In this document: piece by piece, positions 35,609 to 44,579 of the stretch | Layout: each line of letters starts with the position of its first letter | How positions within the stretch are numbered: position 1 is the first letter of the stretch | DNA from: Halomonas citrativorans | GTDB taxonomy: Bacteria > Pseudomonadota > Gammaproteobacteria > Pseudomonadales > Halomonadaceae | Reading direction: 5' to 3' | NCBI RefSeq assembly: GCF_900163645.1 | Contig: NZ_FUKM01000005.1 | Location: forward strand, 40,081 to 104,080 | Length of the DNA: 64,000 nt | The notes under the pieces: generated by a model | Databases searched by the model: none | Seen by the model: the letters and a program-made list of their open reading frames with translations, nothing else | Told to the model about the DNA's origin: nothing | Program-made: the position numbers and the translations under genes

Positions 35609-37561
35609 TCAATCACTCTCTATCAACAGCGGCGGCATAGGGCATTCCAGCATATCGGCGATGACGCGAAACAGCTCGGCCTCTGCGGGCTTTATTTGCC
35701 CGCTATGCTCAATACAGCGGGCCATTGCCTGCAGAACAGCAGGCTTTTGTTGCGGTCGTAAACGACCCAAGCGGCTGACTGCGGGGCCCAGCGCTTTGAT
35801 ATCAGGGGCCTCTCTTTTTACGTTCAGTGCAAACGGCAGCTCTTTTTCAGCAGCATCCAACGCGGCGTTTACCTTGTCAGGATCACTCTGCCCTGCCCTG
35901 GCCAGCACGTTGAGCAGTAGCTGGCACTCCTGCTGTAGATCGCTCAGCTTACGAACAGCAGGGCCACTATCTTTCTTGCCCAGGCCCAAGTGATGAACCA
36001 GCCAGTGATACAGCGTCCATTCAAACAGGCTGACCTGACTATCCGCATTGATCAGCTCTACCATGCAGTGTCGAAAATGCGTCGCCTGACCCACCGATAG
36101 GTTTTTTAATGCAGGCAACGCCAATTCCATCAGTGGCAGACGAAGCTGGTCTCTAAGCATTAATACGTCCCCGGCATGATTCATGACTTCACGATACACA
36201 TCGGGCAAGGCTGTCTGCTGAAGTGATGCCAGCTGCTGCTTACGCACCTCAATATTCTGGCTCAGCAGCAGTGCGTACATTAATGCTCGCACTGCATAAG
36301 GATCGTGGGCGGCATCGACGAGCCGCGTAGGCAATGCACTGAGCATGGTACGTGCTTGGGCCAAATGGCGTGGGCCGGGTTGCCCCATTGAGGCAATCGC
36401 CATGCGGGCCGAGGCGCCGTTCATGGTTGCTGCGCTGGAGTGGGCGTGAGCGGAGGGGGTGTCTGCAAAGCCAACCGTTGACTCACCTCCCGCTTTTTCC
36501 ACGTCACCGTCAAAAGGCGCACTGAGCGGCGCGTTAAATTCACCGTTCCAGCTTGGCATAACGCGTTTGATGCGCTGGCGTATCGGCGGGTGGGTCGCCA
36601 ATAAGCGAGTGAAACCAAGCTTCATGCCCTGGCCGAAAAACAGGTGACTATATTCGCTCGCTTGGGAGGCCTCGATTCTGGCCCCCTGCGTAAGGGAGCC
36701 TATCTTAATTAACGCTTGGCCGATGCCATTGGGGTTACGCGTATATTGAACGGCAGAGGCATCGGCCAGGTATTCTCGCTGGCGGCTAACTGCCGCCTTG
36801 ATCCAGTTGCCAAAAAACGTGCCCGCATAGCCAATGACGGCCAAAGCAACGCCAAGGGCAAGTACGACGACAGCGCCTTTGCCATTTTGGTTATTGCGCC
36901 GCACAGCTCGACCACGTGATGCCGTACTGCGAAGCAGAATATAGCCTAAAAGACCGATCAAAAGCACACCGTGAAGTACGCTGATCAAGCGCATATTTAA
37001 GCGCATATCGCCATGCAGGATGTGGCTAAATTCATGGGCAACCACGCCTTGCAGTTCCTCGCGGTTGAGGTGATCGATCGCCCCTTGGGTGATCCCGATC
37101 ACGGCATCGCTGGTATCATACCCGGCGGCGAAAGCGTTAATACCCGCTTCCTGAAGCAGGTAAACCGGTGGAACCGGCGTGCCCGAGGCAATTGCCATTT
37201 CTTCCACCACGTTGAGAATACGGCGCTCGTTAGCGTTTTCGGTGCTGGGGCTGATTTCTCGTCCGCCCAGCGCCTCGGCCACTACTTTACCGCCGCCGCG
37301 ACGCAGCTGAGATCGCTTGAAAAGCCCGCCGAGACCCACTAACGCCACCACGCCAAGCGCAACCACGGCTACCAGTTCTGGGGATAGCGCAGCCAACAGG
37401 TTATTCGTTGTCACGCTGCCTCGGTCATCTCTCATGAAATGCACGACGATTGCGACCACGACAGTGGTGACCGCTATCAGGGCTATTACCGCCGCTACCA
37501 ATAAAACAACCAGCTGCCCGGTTTTACGCCGGGCATTGTCCTGAGCCGTAAAGAAATCCAT
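35609..37561 (-). CDS. M48-family membrane metallopeptidase, HtpX-like, with long C-terminal extension
   Basis: 650-residue zinc metallopeptidase. N-terminal two membrane segments (15-40 and 58-80), then PPVYLLQEAGINAFAAGYD, the zinc motif VVAHEFSHILHGDMRL near residue 180 (His, Glu, His), two more segments (200-245) and third-ligand region REYLADASAVQYTRNPNGI near 270. The C-terminal ~330 residues beyond the M48 domain (from about 330) are a helical extension absent from 290-residue HtpX. The ATG at 37561 starts MDFFTAQDN; two codons upstream are not supported. It lies downstream of lemA, the conserved LemA-M48 pair. Confidence 0.88.
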   Translation of the reverse strand: MDFFTAQDNARRKTGQLVVLLVAAVIALIAVTTVVVAIVVHFMRDDRGSVTTNNLLAALSPELVAVVALGVVALVGLGGLFKRSQLRRGGGKVVAEALGGREISPSTENANERRILNVVEEMAIASGTPVPPVYLLQEAGINAFAAGYDTSDAVIGITQGAIDHLNREELQGVVAHEFSHILHGDMRLNMRLISVLHGVLLIGLLGYILLRSTASRGRAVRRNNQNGKGAVVVLALGVALAVIGYAGTFFGNWIKAAVSRQREYLADASAVQYTRNPNGIGQALIKIGSLTQGARIEASQASEYSHLFFGQGMKLGFTRLLATHPPIRQRIKRVMPSWNGEFNAPLSAPFDGDVEKAGGESTVGFADTPSAHAHSSAATMNGASARMAIASMGQPGPRHLAQARTMLSALPTRLVDAAHDPYAVRALMYALLLSQNIEVRKQQLASLQQTALPDVYREVMNHAGDVLMLRDQLRLPLMELALPALKNLSVGQATHFRHCMVELINADSQVSLFEWTLYHWLVHHLGLGKKDSGPAVRKLSDLQQECQLLLNVLARAGQSDPDKVNAALDAAEKELPFALNVKREAPDIKALGPAVSRLGRLRPQQKPAVLQAMARCIEHSGQIKPAEAELFRVIADMLECPMPPLLIESD

Positions 37562-37592
37562 ACACACCTATCCTTGTGGGTTCAAGAACGCC

Positions 37593-38195
37593 TCAAAACG
37601 ATATTTTAGGCGCTGACTGAATCTGGGCGCTGTCCTCGAATTCCAGGAAGGAAGCGTCCTCGCCATGCCCCAACAGGCCAGCTACGGCCACCGGAGGGAA
37701 GCTCTGGCGGTAAGTGTTATATTGCATGACGGCATCGTTGAACGCTTGGCGGGCGAAAGCGACCTTGTTCTCAGTACTGGTAAGCTCCTCAGAGAGCTGC
37801 TGCATGTTTTCAGAGGCCTTGAGGTCCGGGTAAGCTTCCATCACCACATTAAGCCGCCCCATCGCTTGGCTTAGCGCACCTTCTGCCCCGCCCAATTCAG
37901 CCATTGCTTTGGCGCTCCCTGGGTTGGCAGCCGCCGCTTTGAGCCCCGCCGCCGCTGAATTGCGCGCTTCAATCACCGACTGAAGCGTTTCGCGTTCGTG
38001 GCTAAGATAGCCTTTGGCGGTTTCAACCAGGTTAGGTATCAAGTCGTGACGGCGCTTTAGCTGCACTTCAATTTGAGCAAAGGCGTTTTGAAATCGGTTT
38101 CGCAATGAGACAAGTCGGTTGTACACACCGATAAGGTAGAACGCGATAACCGCTATTATCGCTATTATCGCTACGATAATGATAGTTAAAACCAT
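37593..38195 (-). CDS. lemA: LemA family protein
   Basis: 200-residue LemA protein: N-terminal membrane anchor (IIIVAIIAIIAVIAFYLIGVYN) and a long helical-bundle domain with the family signature LIPNLVETAKGYLSHERETLQSVIEAR (cited as the block near residues 52-78) and TENKVAFARQAFNDAVMQYNTYRQSFP near 140-165. Anchored in the inner membrane. Probably co-transcribed with the HtpX-like protease 31 bp downstream and linked to envelope protein quality control, inferred from the conserved pairing. Confidence 0.92.
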   Translation of the reverse strand: MVLTIIIVAIIAIIAVIAFYLIGVYNRLVSLRNRFQNAFAQIEVQLKRRHDLIPNLVETAKGYLSHERETLQSVIEARNSAAAGLKAAAANPGSAKAMAELGGAEGALSQAMGRLNVVMEAYPDLKASENMQQLSEELTSTENKVAFARQAFNDAVMQYNTYRQSFPPVAVAGLLGHGEDASFLEFEDSAQIQSAPKISF

Positions 38196-38251
38196 AATTG
38201 ATCCTTCCTGTGGTTAATAAAAAAACTATTACTTATCACGGCCTGACGGCT

Positions 38252-38515
38252 TTACTTGGCGAGTTTAGGCAAAAACTCTATATCCATGTGATATTTCTGG
38301 GGATCATTCTGCTCGATAAAGACAGCAATCATATCCGTATTGATATAAGGCGAGGGATCAAACCAGATGTTCTGGCTTTTAAACACATGTACTTGCATGG
38401 TAGCGGGATTCAACCACTGCGTTATCGCCTGATAAGGATGTTTTCCATTGACCGAAAGTTTCAATACGGTACAAATTTGTTTAGTGCAGTGATCTTTATA
38501 CCATTGATTTAGCAT
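38252..38515 (-). pseudogene. DUF3592-like C-terminal fragment
   Basis: 87-residue frame resembling the C-terminal part of DUF3592-type membrane proteins: SVNGKHPYQAITQWLNP, then VFKSQNIWFDPSPYI, IEQNDPQKYHMD and FLPKLA. The membrane segments that normally precede this region are missing and the frame begins at the foot of the terminator hairpin at 38522, with only AAGG before its ATG. Likely a decayed or 5'-truncated gene; a real small protein cannot be excluded. Confidence 0.45.
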
Positions 38516-38521
38516 CCTTGA

Positions 38522-38558
38522 TTTAACACTACGCCAGCCCCTATGGCGTAGTGTTAAA
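38522..38558 (-). terminator. Terminator after the DUF945 gene
   Basis: Perfect 15-bp stem TTTAACACTACGCCA / TGGCGTAGTGTTAAA with a 7-nt loop, directly downstream of the gene at 38572. Confidence 0.75.
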
Positions 38559-38571
38559 ACACAAGCCTTGC

Positions 38572-39882
38572 TTACATCACTTCTTCACCATTAACCGTCA
38601 GGACACCGCCTTGCCAGGTCAGCGTCTGCTCTTCAAAGTCCGGATCGATTAACAGAGCATAAGGCATGGGAATGAGTGAAAGTACCATCTGGGGAGGTGT
38701 CGTTACGCCAATATCCAGGCTCAAGCGGTTTTGGAGGTACTCTTGTGCCTCCAGTGTGCTCATCCTATCTTGCGATGTCTGAAGCTGCTCGGGTAACGGC
38801 AAACGGTTATCCCATAAAGCGCTATATAACGCCTCCTTGGAAAATTCGTCACCGTTAAAGCGGATATCCGCCGTAATGCGGGGATTAAAATCGATACCCA
38901 GCATGGGCAGCGTGACGTGTGCTTCCAATGGTTGGAACGCGATCGAGGGGCTCGCAATCAGGACATCATAGCCACGTTCGATAGACTGGATCAGTAGTTC
39001 ACGCTCTTCCTGCTCATCACCGCGTACGCCGGTCTCTTCATACTCTGCACGCATGGCTTCCAGCGGTGCATAGGCTTCCTGAAGCGCCTGAAATGCTGGC
39101 ATATCCCAGCTCTTGGCATCCATATCAAGTGACAGGCTGCCCATTGAGGTGCCATCGGCGCCGATATCGGCCATCTTAAAACGGCCGCCTGAATTGACGA
39201 TCTGGCTATCACCCACGGATTCAGACTCGGCTTCAAGCTCAATGCCATCCATGTAAACATTGACGCCCTGCGCCAAAAACTCAATTTTGGGTATTTCCAG
39301 GCGTTGATGGATCAGGCTAGACGCTTCCTGGGAGCTATTTTCAAAGCGTGGCGAGACAATCCGAAACGAGTCGTTCTCGTTATTGACAACAATTTCACGG
39401 GCCTGACCGTCTACCTTCCAAATGTCTTCATCTTCCAGGTCAAGATCCACTACCAGGTCGTGCAGAGTGCCGTCAAACTCAACGCCGCTTAACGAACCGG
39501 CCGTCAGCTGCCCCGTGACGGCGCTGCGAGTAGCAACCAGATCAACGTCGATATCCCCGCGTAGAAACTGCTCGTTGGGATGAATCGTGCCGGTAACCGG
39601 GCTATTGATAATGCCGTGATCCACCAGCAGATTCACCTGGGCATTGGCGTTTTCAACACCTTCCACACCGATCGTTGCCGTCGCCGCTGTATTGAACAAC
39701 GATTTATCAATCGTTACGTCGCTTGCGTACCAGGAAACAGAATCATCCAACTGCGCAAAGGTTTGGGCTAGCGCTTTTTCCACCTCATTACCCACCACCG
39801 CTTGGGCGCCTATATATCCCCCTGCCCCGAGCACTACAACGCCAGCAGCAGTCAAAATTAACGTCTTGGAAGTTGCGGGCAT
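38572..39882 (-). CDS. YdgA-like DUF945 family protein
   Basis: 436-residue protein of the DUF945/YdgA family: N-terminal membrane anchor or signal (LILTAAGVVVLGAGGYIGAQAVVG), then a large beta-rich periplasmic region with repeated short beta strands, and C-terminal LEAQEYLQNRLSLDIGVTTPPQMVLSLIPMPYALL. E. coli YdgA is 502 residues. Function of the family is unclear; an envelope role is likely from topology. A monocistronic gene with its own terminator. Confidence 0.75.
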   Translation of the reverse strand: MPATSKTLILTAAGVVVLGAGGYIGAQAVVGNEVEKALAQTFAQLDDSVSWYASDVTIDKSLFNTAATATIGVEGVENANAQVNLLVDHGIINSPVTGTIHPNEQFLRGDIDVDLVATRSAVTGQLTAGSLSGVEFDGTLHDLVVDLDLEDEDIWKVDGQAREIVVNNENDSFRIVSPRFENSSQEASSLIHQRLEIPKIEFLAQGVNVYMDGIELEAESESVGDSQIVNSGGRFKMADIGADGTSMGSLSLDMDAKSWDMPAFQALQEAYAPLEAMRAEYEETGVRGDEQEERELLIQSIERGYDVLIASPSIAFQPLEAHVTLPMLGIDFNPRITADIRFNGDEFSKEALYSALWDNRLPLPEQLQTSQDRMSTLEAQEYLQNRLSLDIGVTTPPQMVLSLIPMPYALLIDPDFEEQTLTWQGGVLTVNGEEVM

Positions 39883-40055
39883 ATCACTATCCTTAATAAA
39901 AATGATTATTAATTATCCTGTATTTAAAAACAAAAACCCACTCCTAATTCAGTTCATGGCTAGATATTAAAGAAAGAAAAAGCGAGGCGTAGACTCATAT
40001 TCTTCGTCATTAAACCGCATGGTCATAACATTGCGCTGCTTGCAGTTATTTGCCA

Positions 40056-40775
40056 TCAGGAGGCAAGAAGCACCATGTTACCCATCAACCCAAGCAGAAA
40101 CCCAGCGACAGCACCGATCGCCGGCATTCCCTGGTGTTCGAGTTTGGACCCGGGGGCAATATCCTGAAAAACAAGATACAAAATTCCTGCACTAGCAAAT
40201 AGCATTAATGCTCCCATTAACACATCGTACTGTGCCAATACGTAATAGCCGGTTGCTGCTGAAATAGGCCCCACTAATGCCAAACCGCTAAATGCCAGTA
40301 TGATTTTCTTGGAAGATAGTTGAGCATTACTGCTCAGTTCTTCGTAAGCATTAAACCCCTCGGGCAGATTTTGTAAAATCATTAATAGTGCAAGCAGCAA
40401 CCCTGTGCCTTCGCCTACTGCAAAGGCGGCACCCAAGGCAATCGCTTCAGGGATAAAATCAGATAACATTGCCACCAGTTGGCCTACCGAGCTATTGAGT
40501 TTTTTTAAGTAGGCATCAAGGAAGTAAAAACATATCCCACCAGCAGCAAAACACAAGGCGGCCGGTACAAGCGGTAACTTACTAGCACCTTCAGGTACCA
40601 GTACCAGAGCGACCGCTGACATTAGCGCTCCACCGCCAAAAGCAATAATGAAATGTCGCCAGGAATCCCCTAACAGGGAGGGATGAACCAAGTCAAACTT
40701 AGCTAATAATGCCCCGATGGGCATTGCGGCCCCTGCCATTAATGATAAAAGAAGGATAGTGATAATTTCAGCCAT
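40056..40775 (-). CDS. ZIP-family-like membrane protein, histidine motifs altered
   Basis: 239-residue integral membrane protein with eight predicted segments, resembling ZIP metal transporters (TM4: MLSDFIPEAIALGAAF; TM5: MILQNLPEGFNAYEEL). In typical ZIPs these positions read HNFPEG- or HN-PEG-like with metal-binding histidines; here the TM5 His is Gln and the TM4 motif is SDFIPE. The protein keeps the PE dipeptides and the charged/polar residues. The metal and even transport direction are uncertain. Confidence 0.75.
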   Translation of the reverse strand: MAEIITILLLSLMAGAAMPIGALLAKFDLVHPSLLGDSWRHFIIAFGGGALMSAVALVLVPEGASKLPLVPAALCFAAGGICFYFLDAYLKKLNSSVGQLVAMLSDFIPEAIALGAAFAVGEGTGLLLALLMILQNLPEGFNAYEELSSNAQLSSKKIILAFSGLALVGPISAATGYYVLAQYDVLMGALMLFASAGILYLVFQDIAPGSKLEHQGMPAIGAVAGFLLGLMGNMVLLAS

Positions 40776-40955
40776 AAAATGTCAGATTAGCCTCTTTTTC
40801 AACCATCGTTGGTTCACCGGTTTGTCCGGCATTTCTCGCTGCCTCCTAAGCGTTTTCAGAGGACCGAGCCGTGTCTTTTCGCCCCCTGCGTTTGTTCAGC
40901 TTATGAAGGCCCATAAAGCCATGAATGCCGCAAATTAACGGGTAACGTCTCACGC

Positions 40956-41474
40956 TTATTTATTACCAGAGTCATCTTCTTTCGATCCTGAGCATACAGG
41001 CTTTTTCTTGGTTCTTGCGCGTGAGAAGAAAGGCACCACATACAGCACTGTCCAGGCCAGCACGGTACACAAAACGGCCGTTTGCTCACGCCCAAGACCA
41101 ACGGCGACACCTATAGCCGCTGTAAACCAAATGCCAGCCGCCGTGGTAAGTCCGGTAGCAAATAGATCATTCTTACGGGTGATAATACTTCCAGCACATA
41201 AAAAACCAATGCCGCTAATAACACCTTGAATGACTCGGCTCATCTCTGCATCTGAAATGCCTGCTTGCTGCGGAATTAATATAAATAACGCCGCCCCCAT
41301 GCACACAAGCATGTGGGTACGTATTCCAGCTGGCTTACCGCTCTGTTCACGCTCAAGCCCCAAGAGGCCGCCGAGAAAAGCAGCCATCAGCAATCGAGTC
41401 ACTACAATGATAAATTCACTTAAGTCATTAAAATCAGAAAATTCAGAAATAATAATAGTGCTAACTGACTCCAT
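40956..41474 (-). CDS. MgtC/SapB-family membrane protein
   Basis: 172-residue protein with four to five membrane segments. MgtC signatures: RLLMAAFLGGLLGLEREQSGKPAGIRTHMLVCMGAALF (cited as the block of residues 27-64), GIGFLCAGSIITRKND and GLTTAAGIWFTAAIGVAVGLG. Bacterial MgtC proteins modulate Mg2+ homeostasis or F1F0-ATPase. The usual soluble C-terminal domain is short here, ending in a basic tail (RARTKKKP). It lies beside the ZIP-like gene, which may or may not be related. Confidence 0.85.
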   Translation of the reverse strand: MESVSTIIISEFSDFNDLSEFIIVVTRLLMAAFLGGLLGLEREQSGKPAGIRTHMLVCMGAALFILIPQQAGISDAEMSRVIQGVISGIGFLCAGSIITRKNDLFATGLTTAAGIWFTAAIGVAVGLGREQTAVLCTVLAWTVLYVVPFFSRARTKKKPVCSGSKEDDSGNK

Positions 41475-41524
41475 TGCCTCAGCCCTGTCGTTAACGCGCG
41501 ATGGGTAAACATCTTTTATCTAAT

Positions 41525-42010
41525 TCAACCGTTACGTGCTGCCTCAATGGTGGCGATATCGATTTTTTTCATCTGCATCATCGCTGCAAACGCGCGCTTA
41601 GCAGCAGCAGGGTCCGAGGCAGTGATCGCTTCAATCAGCACCACAGGCGTTACCTGCCAAGACACGCCCCATTTATCTTTACACCAACCACATGCGCTTT
41701 CTTGCCCGCCATTACCCACTATCGCGTTCCAATAGCGATCCGTTTCGGCCTGATCACTGGTTGAGACCTGAAAAGAAAACGCTTCGCTATGCGTAAACTC
41801 AGGCCCAACGTTAAGCCCCAGGCATGGAATGCCCAGCACGGTAAACTCAACGGTCAACACATCCCCTTCCTTACCGGATGGAAAGTCTCCCGGCGCGCGG
41901 TGAACGGCACTAACAAACGAATCAGGAAAGGTATCTGCATAAAAGCGCGCGGCTTCTTCTGCGCTACCATCAAACCAAAGACAAACCGTATTCTTTGCGG
42001 GTGTTGCCAT
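41525..42010 (-). CDS. VOC-superfamily protein, PhnB-like
   Basis: 161-residue vicinal-oxygen-chelate fold protein of the 3-demethylubiquinone-9 methyltransferase-like (PhnB-type) group. NTVCLWFDGSAEEAARFYADTFPDS at the N-terminus, LTVEFTVLGIPCLGLNVGPEFTHSEAFSFQVS and GGQESACGWCKDKWGVSWQVTP are typical. ATG at 42010 with GGAG upstream. No methyltransferase domain is present despite the common database name. Function unknown. Confidence 0.8.
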   Translation of the reverse strand: MATPAKNTVCLWFDGSAEEAARFYADTFPDSFVSAVHRAPGDFPSGKEGDVLTVEFTVLGIPCLGLNVGPEFTHSEAFSFQVSTSDQAETDRYWNAIVGNGGQESACGWCKDKWGVSWQVTPVVLIEAITASDPAAAKRAFAAMMQMKKIDIATIEAARNG

Positions 42011-42114
42011 GACACTTCTCCAGTGAAAACGAAACAGCCAATAATGGGTATGACATTTTAATGCGGCGCACCCAGTCTCCTTTAACAGCTCCTTCCAAGG
42101 TGGTTGCTGAGGAA

Positions 42115-42354
42115 TCACCAAGTCTTATCAGCACCTGGCGGGCCTATATCGAGCTGCATATCAGGGGCAATATCCACCACTCCGTTGACCTTTTTAAGCC
42201 GCTCAACGGTAACGTCATCTGCCGCCCCGGTGATGCACCCAATCTCCTCAAATACATCTCTGATCGTGAGTCCTTCATCACTAAGGCGCGAAGCTATTTC
42301 ATTGATCGATTGATCTTCAGAAATCGTGATTATCCAAAGCGCTATTGTCGGCAT
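42115..42354 (-). CDS. Small protein resembling a stand-alone I9-type propeptide/inhibitor
   Basis: 79-residue acidic protein directly 13 bp downstream of the subtilase gene on the same strand. Its beta-alpha-beta-beta-alpha-beta outline (TIALWIITISE, SINEIASRLSDEGLTIRD, CITGAADDVTVERLKKVNGVVDIAPDMQLDIGP as successive segments) and the GVVDIAPD turn resemble the inhibitor I9 / subtilisin propeptide fold. Free I9-like proteins are known to bind or help fold cognate subtilases. Assignment rests on predicted topology and operon position; sequence similarity itself is weak. Confidence 0.5.
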   Translation of the reverse strand: MPTIALWIITISEDQSINEIASRLSDEGLTIRDVFEEIGCITGAADDVTVERLKKVNGVVDIAPDMQLDIGPPGADKTW

Positions 42355-42367
42355 CGACCATCCTCAT

Positions 42368-43690
42368 CTAAGGTGCCTGTACCAACCCGGCCCCAACACG
42401 GGAACCGGAGGATGGTAAAGGCTTTGCAGAATCCAGCAGGCGTTGCCAAAGCTTCATACCGCGCAGCGAGGCATCTGACTCAGCCCAAAGGGCGGCGCAG
42501 CCTGCAACGTGGGGCGTCGCCATACTGGTTCCGCTAATCGTTTTATGGTGTACCGGCCGGGGCCAGGACGAAAAAATGTCGCCGCCAGGCGCAGCAATTT
42601 CGATTTTGCCTGCGTTAGAAAAGCTCGAAGGCTTTAAGTTGGCATCAATAGATGCAACCGACATGATAGTAGGTGAGTTGGCAGGCGCTCCCGTATGAGC
42701 AGAAGAGTTTCCTGCGGCAGCAATAATCAGACACCCTTTACGCAGAGCCGCGGCACCCGCGTGGGTGTAGGCGGCTTGCACAGGACTTTGACTGCCCAGC
42801 GACATCGAAATGACGTCACATCGATTAGCGATCGCCCAATTCATGCCCGCAAGCACTCCCGCCCCTGTACTGCTACCCGAGTTGGTGAGCACCTTTCCAA
42901 CGAACACCTGTGAATCGGATGCAATACCGTAGCGCGGAGCGTTCTCGAAAGGCACCCTGGGGCCGCAGGCCGTGCCGATACAGTGCGTTCCGTGGCCATT
43001 GATATCTTGAACCGGCTCTCCTACGAATGAGCGGGTAATAAACTCTCTACCTACAAAGTCAGGATGGCCAAGGTCCATCCCGGTATCCAGCACGGCCACT
43101 TTAATGCCAGCCCCACTCCACCGGCTTTGCAAAACGTTGCATTGAATCAATCCCCAGGTCGTTTCTGGCTTGCCTGGTTCAAGCTTGTCTTGGGCTTCAT
43201 CCAGATCAAAATCTGCGCCAAGATCGCGAGCAATCGTACTCGCGGCCCGCAAAAAACCTCGCAGATACTCTGAATTTTCGGAAAAGGCAAAATACTCAGG
43301 CTCAATAATTTCTATTGGGCTATCTGCTGAAATAGGGTCATTGAGGCTCATCCCATGTAGCTGTAAAGCGTCACTGCCAACAAGCGCAACCCCAAGCTCT
43401 GGGAACACCACAACCTCCGCATCGCCAGCGTCTTCCAAACTGACGGCTTGGTCAGCAAAGTCACGCGCGTCGGCCACTCGAAACTTTTGAGCCTTGAGAG
43501 ACTTAATGCCCTCTTCCATTCGCCCTTCACGATAACTGATAAGAAAACGCCCGGTTTCAAGACAATTAACGCCTCGCTCGAGAGCAGCCACAAGCAGCTG
43601 TTCAGCCCCGCACGAAATTGTGGCTAATGATTCACTCTTGCCAGAGGGATTGCTTTCGCTTCCGTTGCTTTTAGATTTATTAGCCATCAT
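42368..43690 (-). CDS. S8-family serine protease (subtilisin-like), no signal peptide
   Basis: 440-residue subtilase. Catalytic triad motifs: AVLDTGMDLGHPDF (Asp) near residue 210, INGHGTHCIGT (His) near 250 and SGTSMATPHVAG (Ser) near 400; oxyanion Asn in IIAAAGNSSAHTG near 345. The first 160 residues before the catalytic domain form a non-propeptide-like N-terminal region with no signal sequence or membrane anchor, so it appears cytoplasmic, unusual for subtilases. Its start overlaps the DUF2784 gene, and a small I9-like gene follows. AAAGGAAG precedes the ATG. Confidence 0.88.
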   Translation of the reverse strand: MMANKSKSNGSESNPSGKSESLATISCGAEQLLVAALERGVNCLETGRFLISYREGRMEEGIKSLKAQKFRVADARDFADQAVSLEDAGDAEVVVFPELGVALVGSDALQLHGMSLNDPISADSPIEIIEPEYFAFSENSEYLRGFLRAASTIARDLGADFDLDEAQDKLEPGKPETTWGLIQCNVLQSRWSGAGIKVAVLDTGMDLGHPDFVGREFITRSFVGEPVQDINGHGTHCIGTACGPRVPFENAPRYGIASDSQVFVGKVLTNSGSSTGAGVLAGMNWAIANRCDVISMSLGSQSPVQAAYTHAGAAALRKGCLIIAAAGNSSAHTGAPANSPTIMSVASIDANLKPSSFSNAGKIEIAAPGGDIFSSWPRPVHHKTISGTSMATPHVAGCAALWAESDASLRGMKLWQRLLDSAKPLPSSGSRVGAGLVQAP

Positions 43691-44093
43691 CGCTTCCTTT
43701 CTGTTTGTTTGGCCGCACTAAAAACCAGCTGCACAACACCAGGCTACCAAAAACCGTATAAAGCAGCACAAATACCCACTCCGGCGCCGTGTAGTAAAGC
43801 AGGCTTTGCAACCAGTACTGAATGAAGGACCCCGTATAGGTTGCTGTACCGGCCTCTGCTCTCAAGGCCATTTCCCACGTAGTAAGCGGGCAAACCGCGC
43901 CCAACCAGGACTGCACCACTACATACCCAATAGCGGACAAATGCAGAATACGAAACCTCTTATTTCGCACCCATCGCCACCTTAAAAAATAACCGACATA
44001 AATAGCCAGCAACCCGAAGACGACAAAGACAACAAACAGCACATGAACGACTAATATCGCATCTGCCATGAGTAGAAGTCGTGAAGGGGCCAT
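43680..44093 (-). CDS. DUF2784 membrane protein
   Basis: 137-residue protein with four membrane segments, DUF2784 family (ADAILVVHVLFVVFVVFGLLAIYVGYFLRWRW, CPLTTWEMALR and YWLQSLLYY blocks). Function unknown. Its stop codon overlaps the subtilase start by 11 bp, so translation is probably coupled. Confidence 0.85.
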   Translation of the reverse strand: MAPSRLLLMADAILVVHVLFVVFVVFGLLAIYVGYFLRWRWVRNKRFRILHLSAIGYVVVQSWLGAVCPLTTWEMALRAEAGTATYTGSFIQYWLQSLLYYTAPEWVFVLLYTVFGSLVLCSWFLVRPNKQKGSDDG

Positions 44094-44156
44094 ATCTCTC
44101 CTAAGTGAAGCATAGGCAGAGGAGGTAGCCAGTGTTTGCGATGGCCACGAAACCTC

Positions 44157-44579
44157 TTAATTGCCAGTATGTTGAGCAAAAATCTCCTCGCCGGTTAAAT
44201 CTCTGGTAGCTTGAGAAAACGAGTAAAACGCTGGTTTTTGCTCAATAAATATCTGCTCCTCAAGCTGCCACTGGTCGTTATCCTCCAGAAGCCCCACTGG
44301 GATAGCATAGTGCCCGCCCTCTTTTAACCGATAAAACAGATGCGTCCCACACTGCTTGCAAAAACCGCGCTCGGCCCACTCTGAGGAACTGAAGATAGCA
44401 ATATGCTCAGTCCCCTGGAAATCCACCTCGTTTTTGGACTCAACCGCAAACAGTGGCCCTCCACCCCACTTTCTACAAAGGCTGCAGTGGCAAACCGCTA
44501 CATGATGACTGTCTAAATTAGTTAAAAGCTGCACTTCACCGCAGAGACAGCTACCCCGATGCTCAATGTTGGATTGCAT
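44157..44579 (-). CDS. GFA (glutathione-dependent formaldehyde-activating) family protein
   Basis: 140-residue zinc-binding protein of the GFA/CENP-V family. Zinc motifs: GSCLCGEVQ (Cys x2), VCHCSLCRKWGGG (three Cys) and FCKQCGTHLFYRL (two Cys). The founding member adds glutathione to formaldehyde, but most members have no confirmed activity. No glutathione-dependent formaldehyde dehydrogenase gene is nearby. ATG preceded by a weak GGAG-like site. Confidence 0.85.
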   Translation of the reverse strand: MQSNIEHRGSCLCGEVQLLTNLDSHHVAVCHCSLCRKWGGGPLFAVESKNEVDFQGTEHIAIFSSSEWAERGFCKQCGTHLFYRLKEGGHYAIPVGLLEDNDQWQLEEQIFIEQKPAFYSFSQATRDLTGEEIFAQHTGN

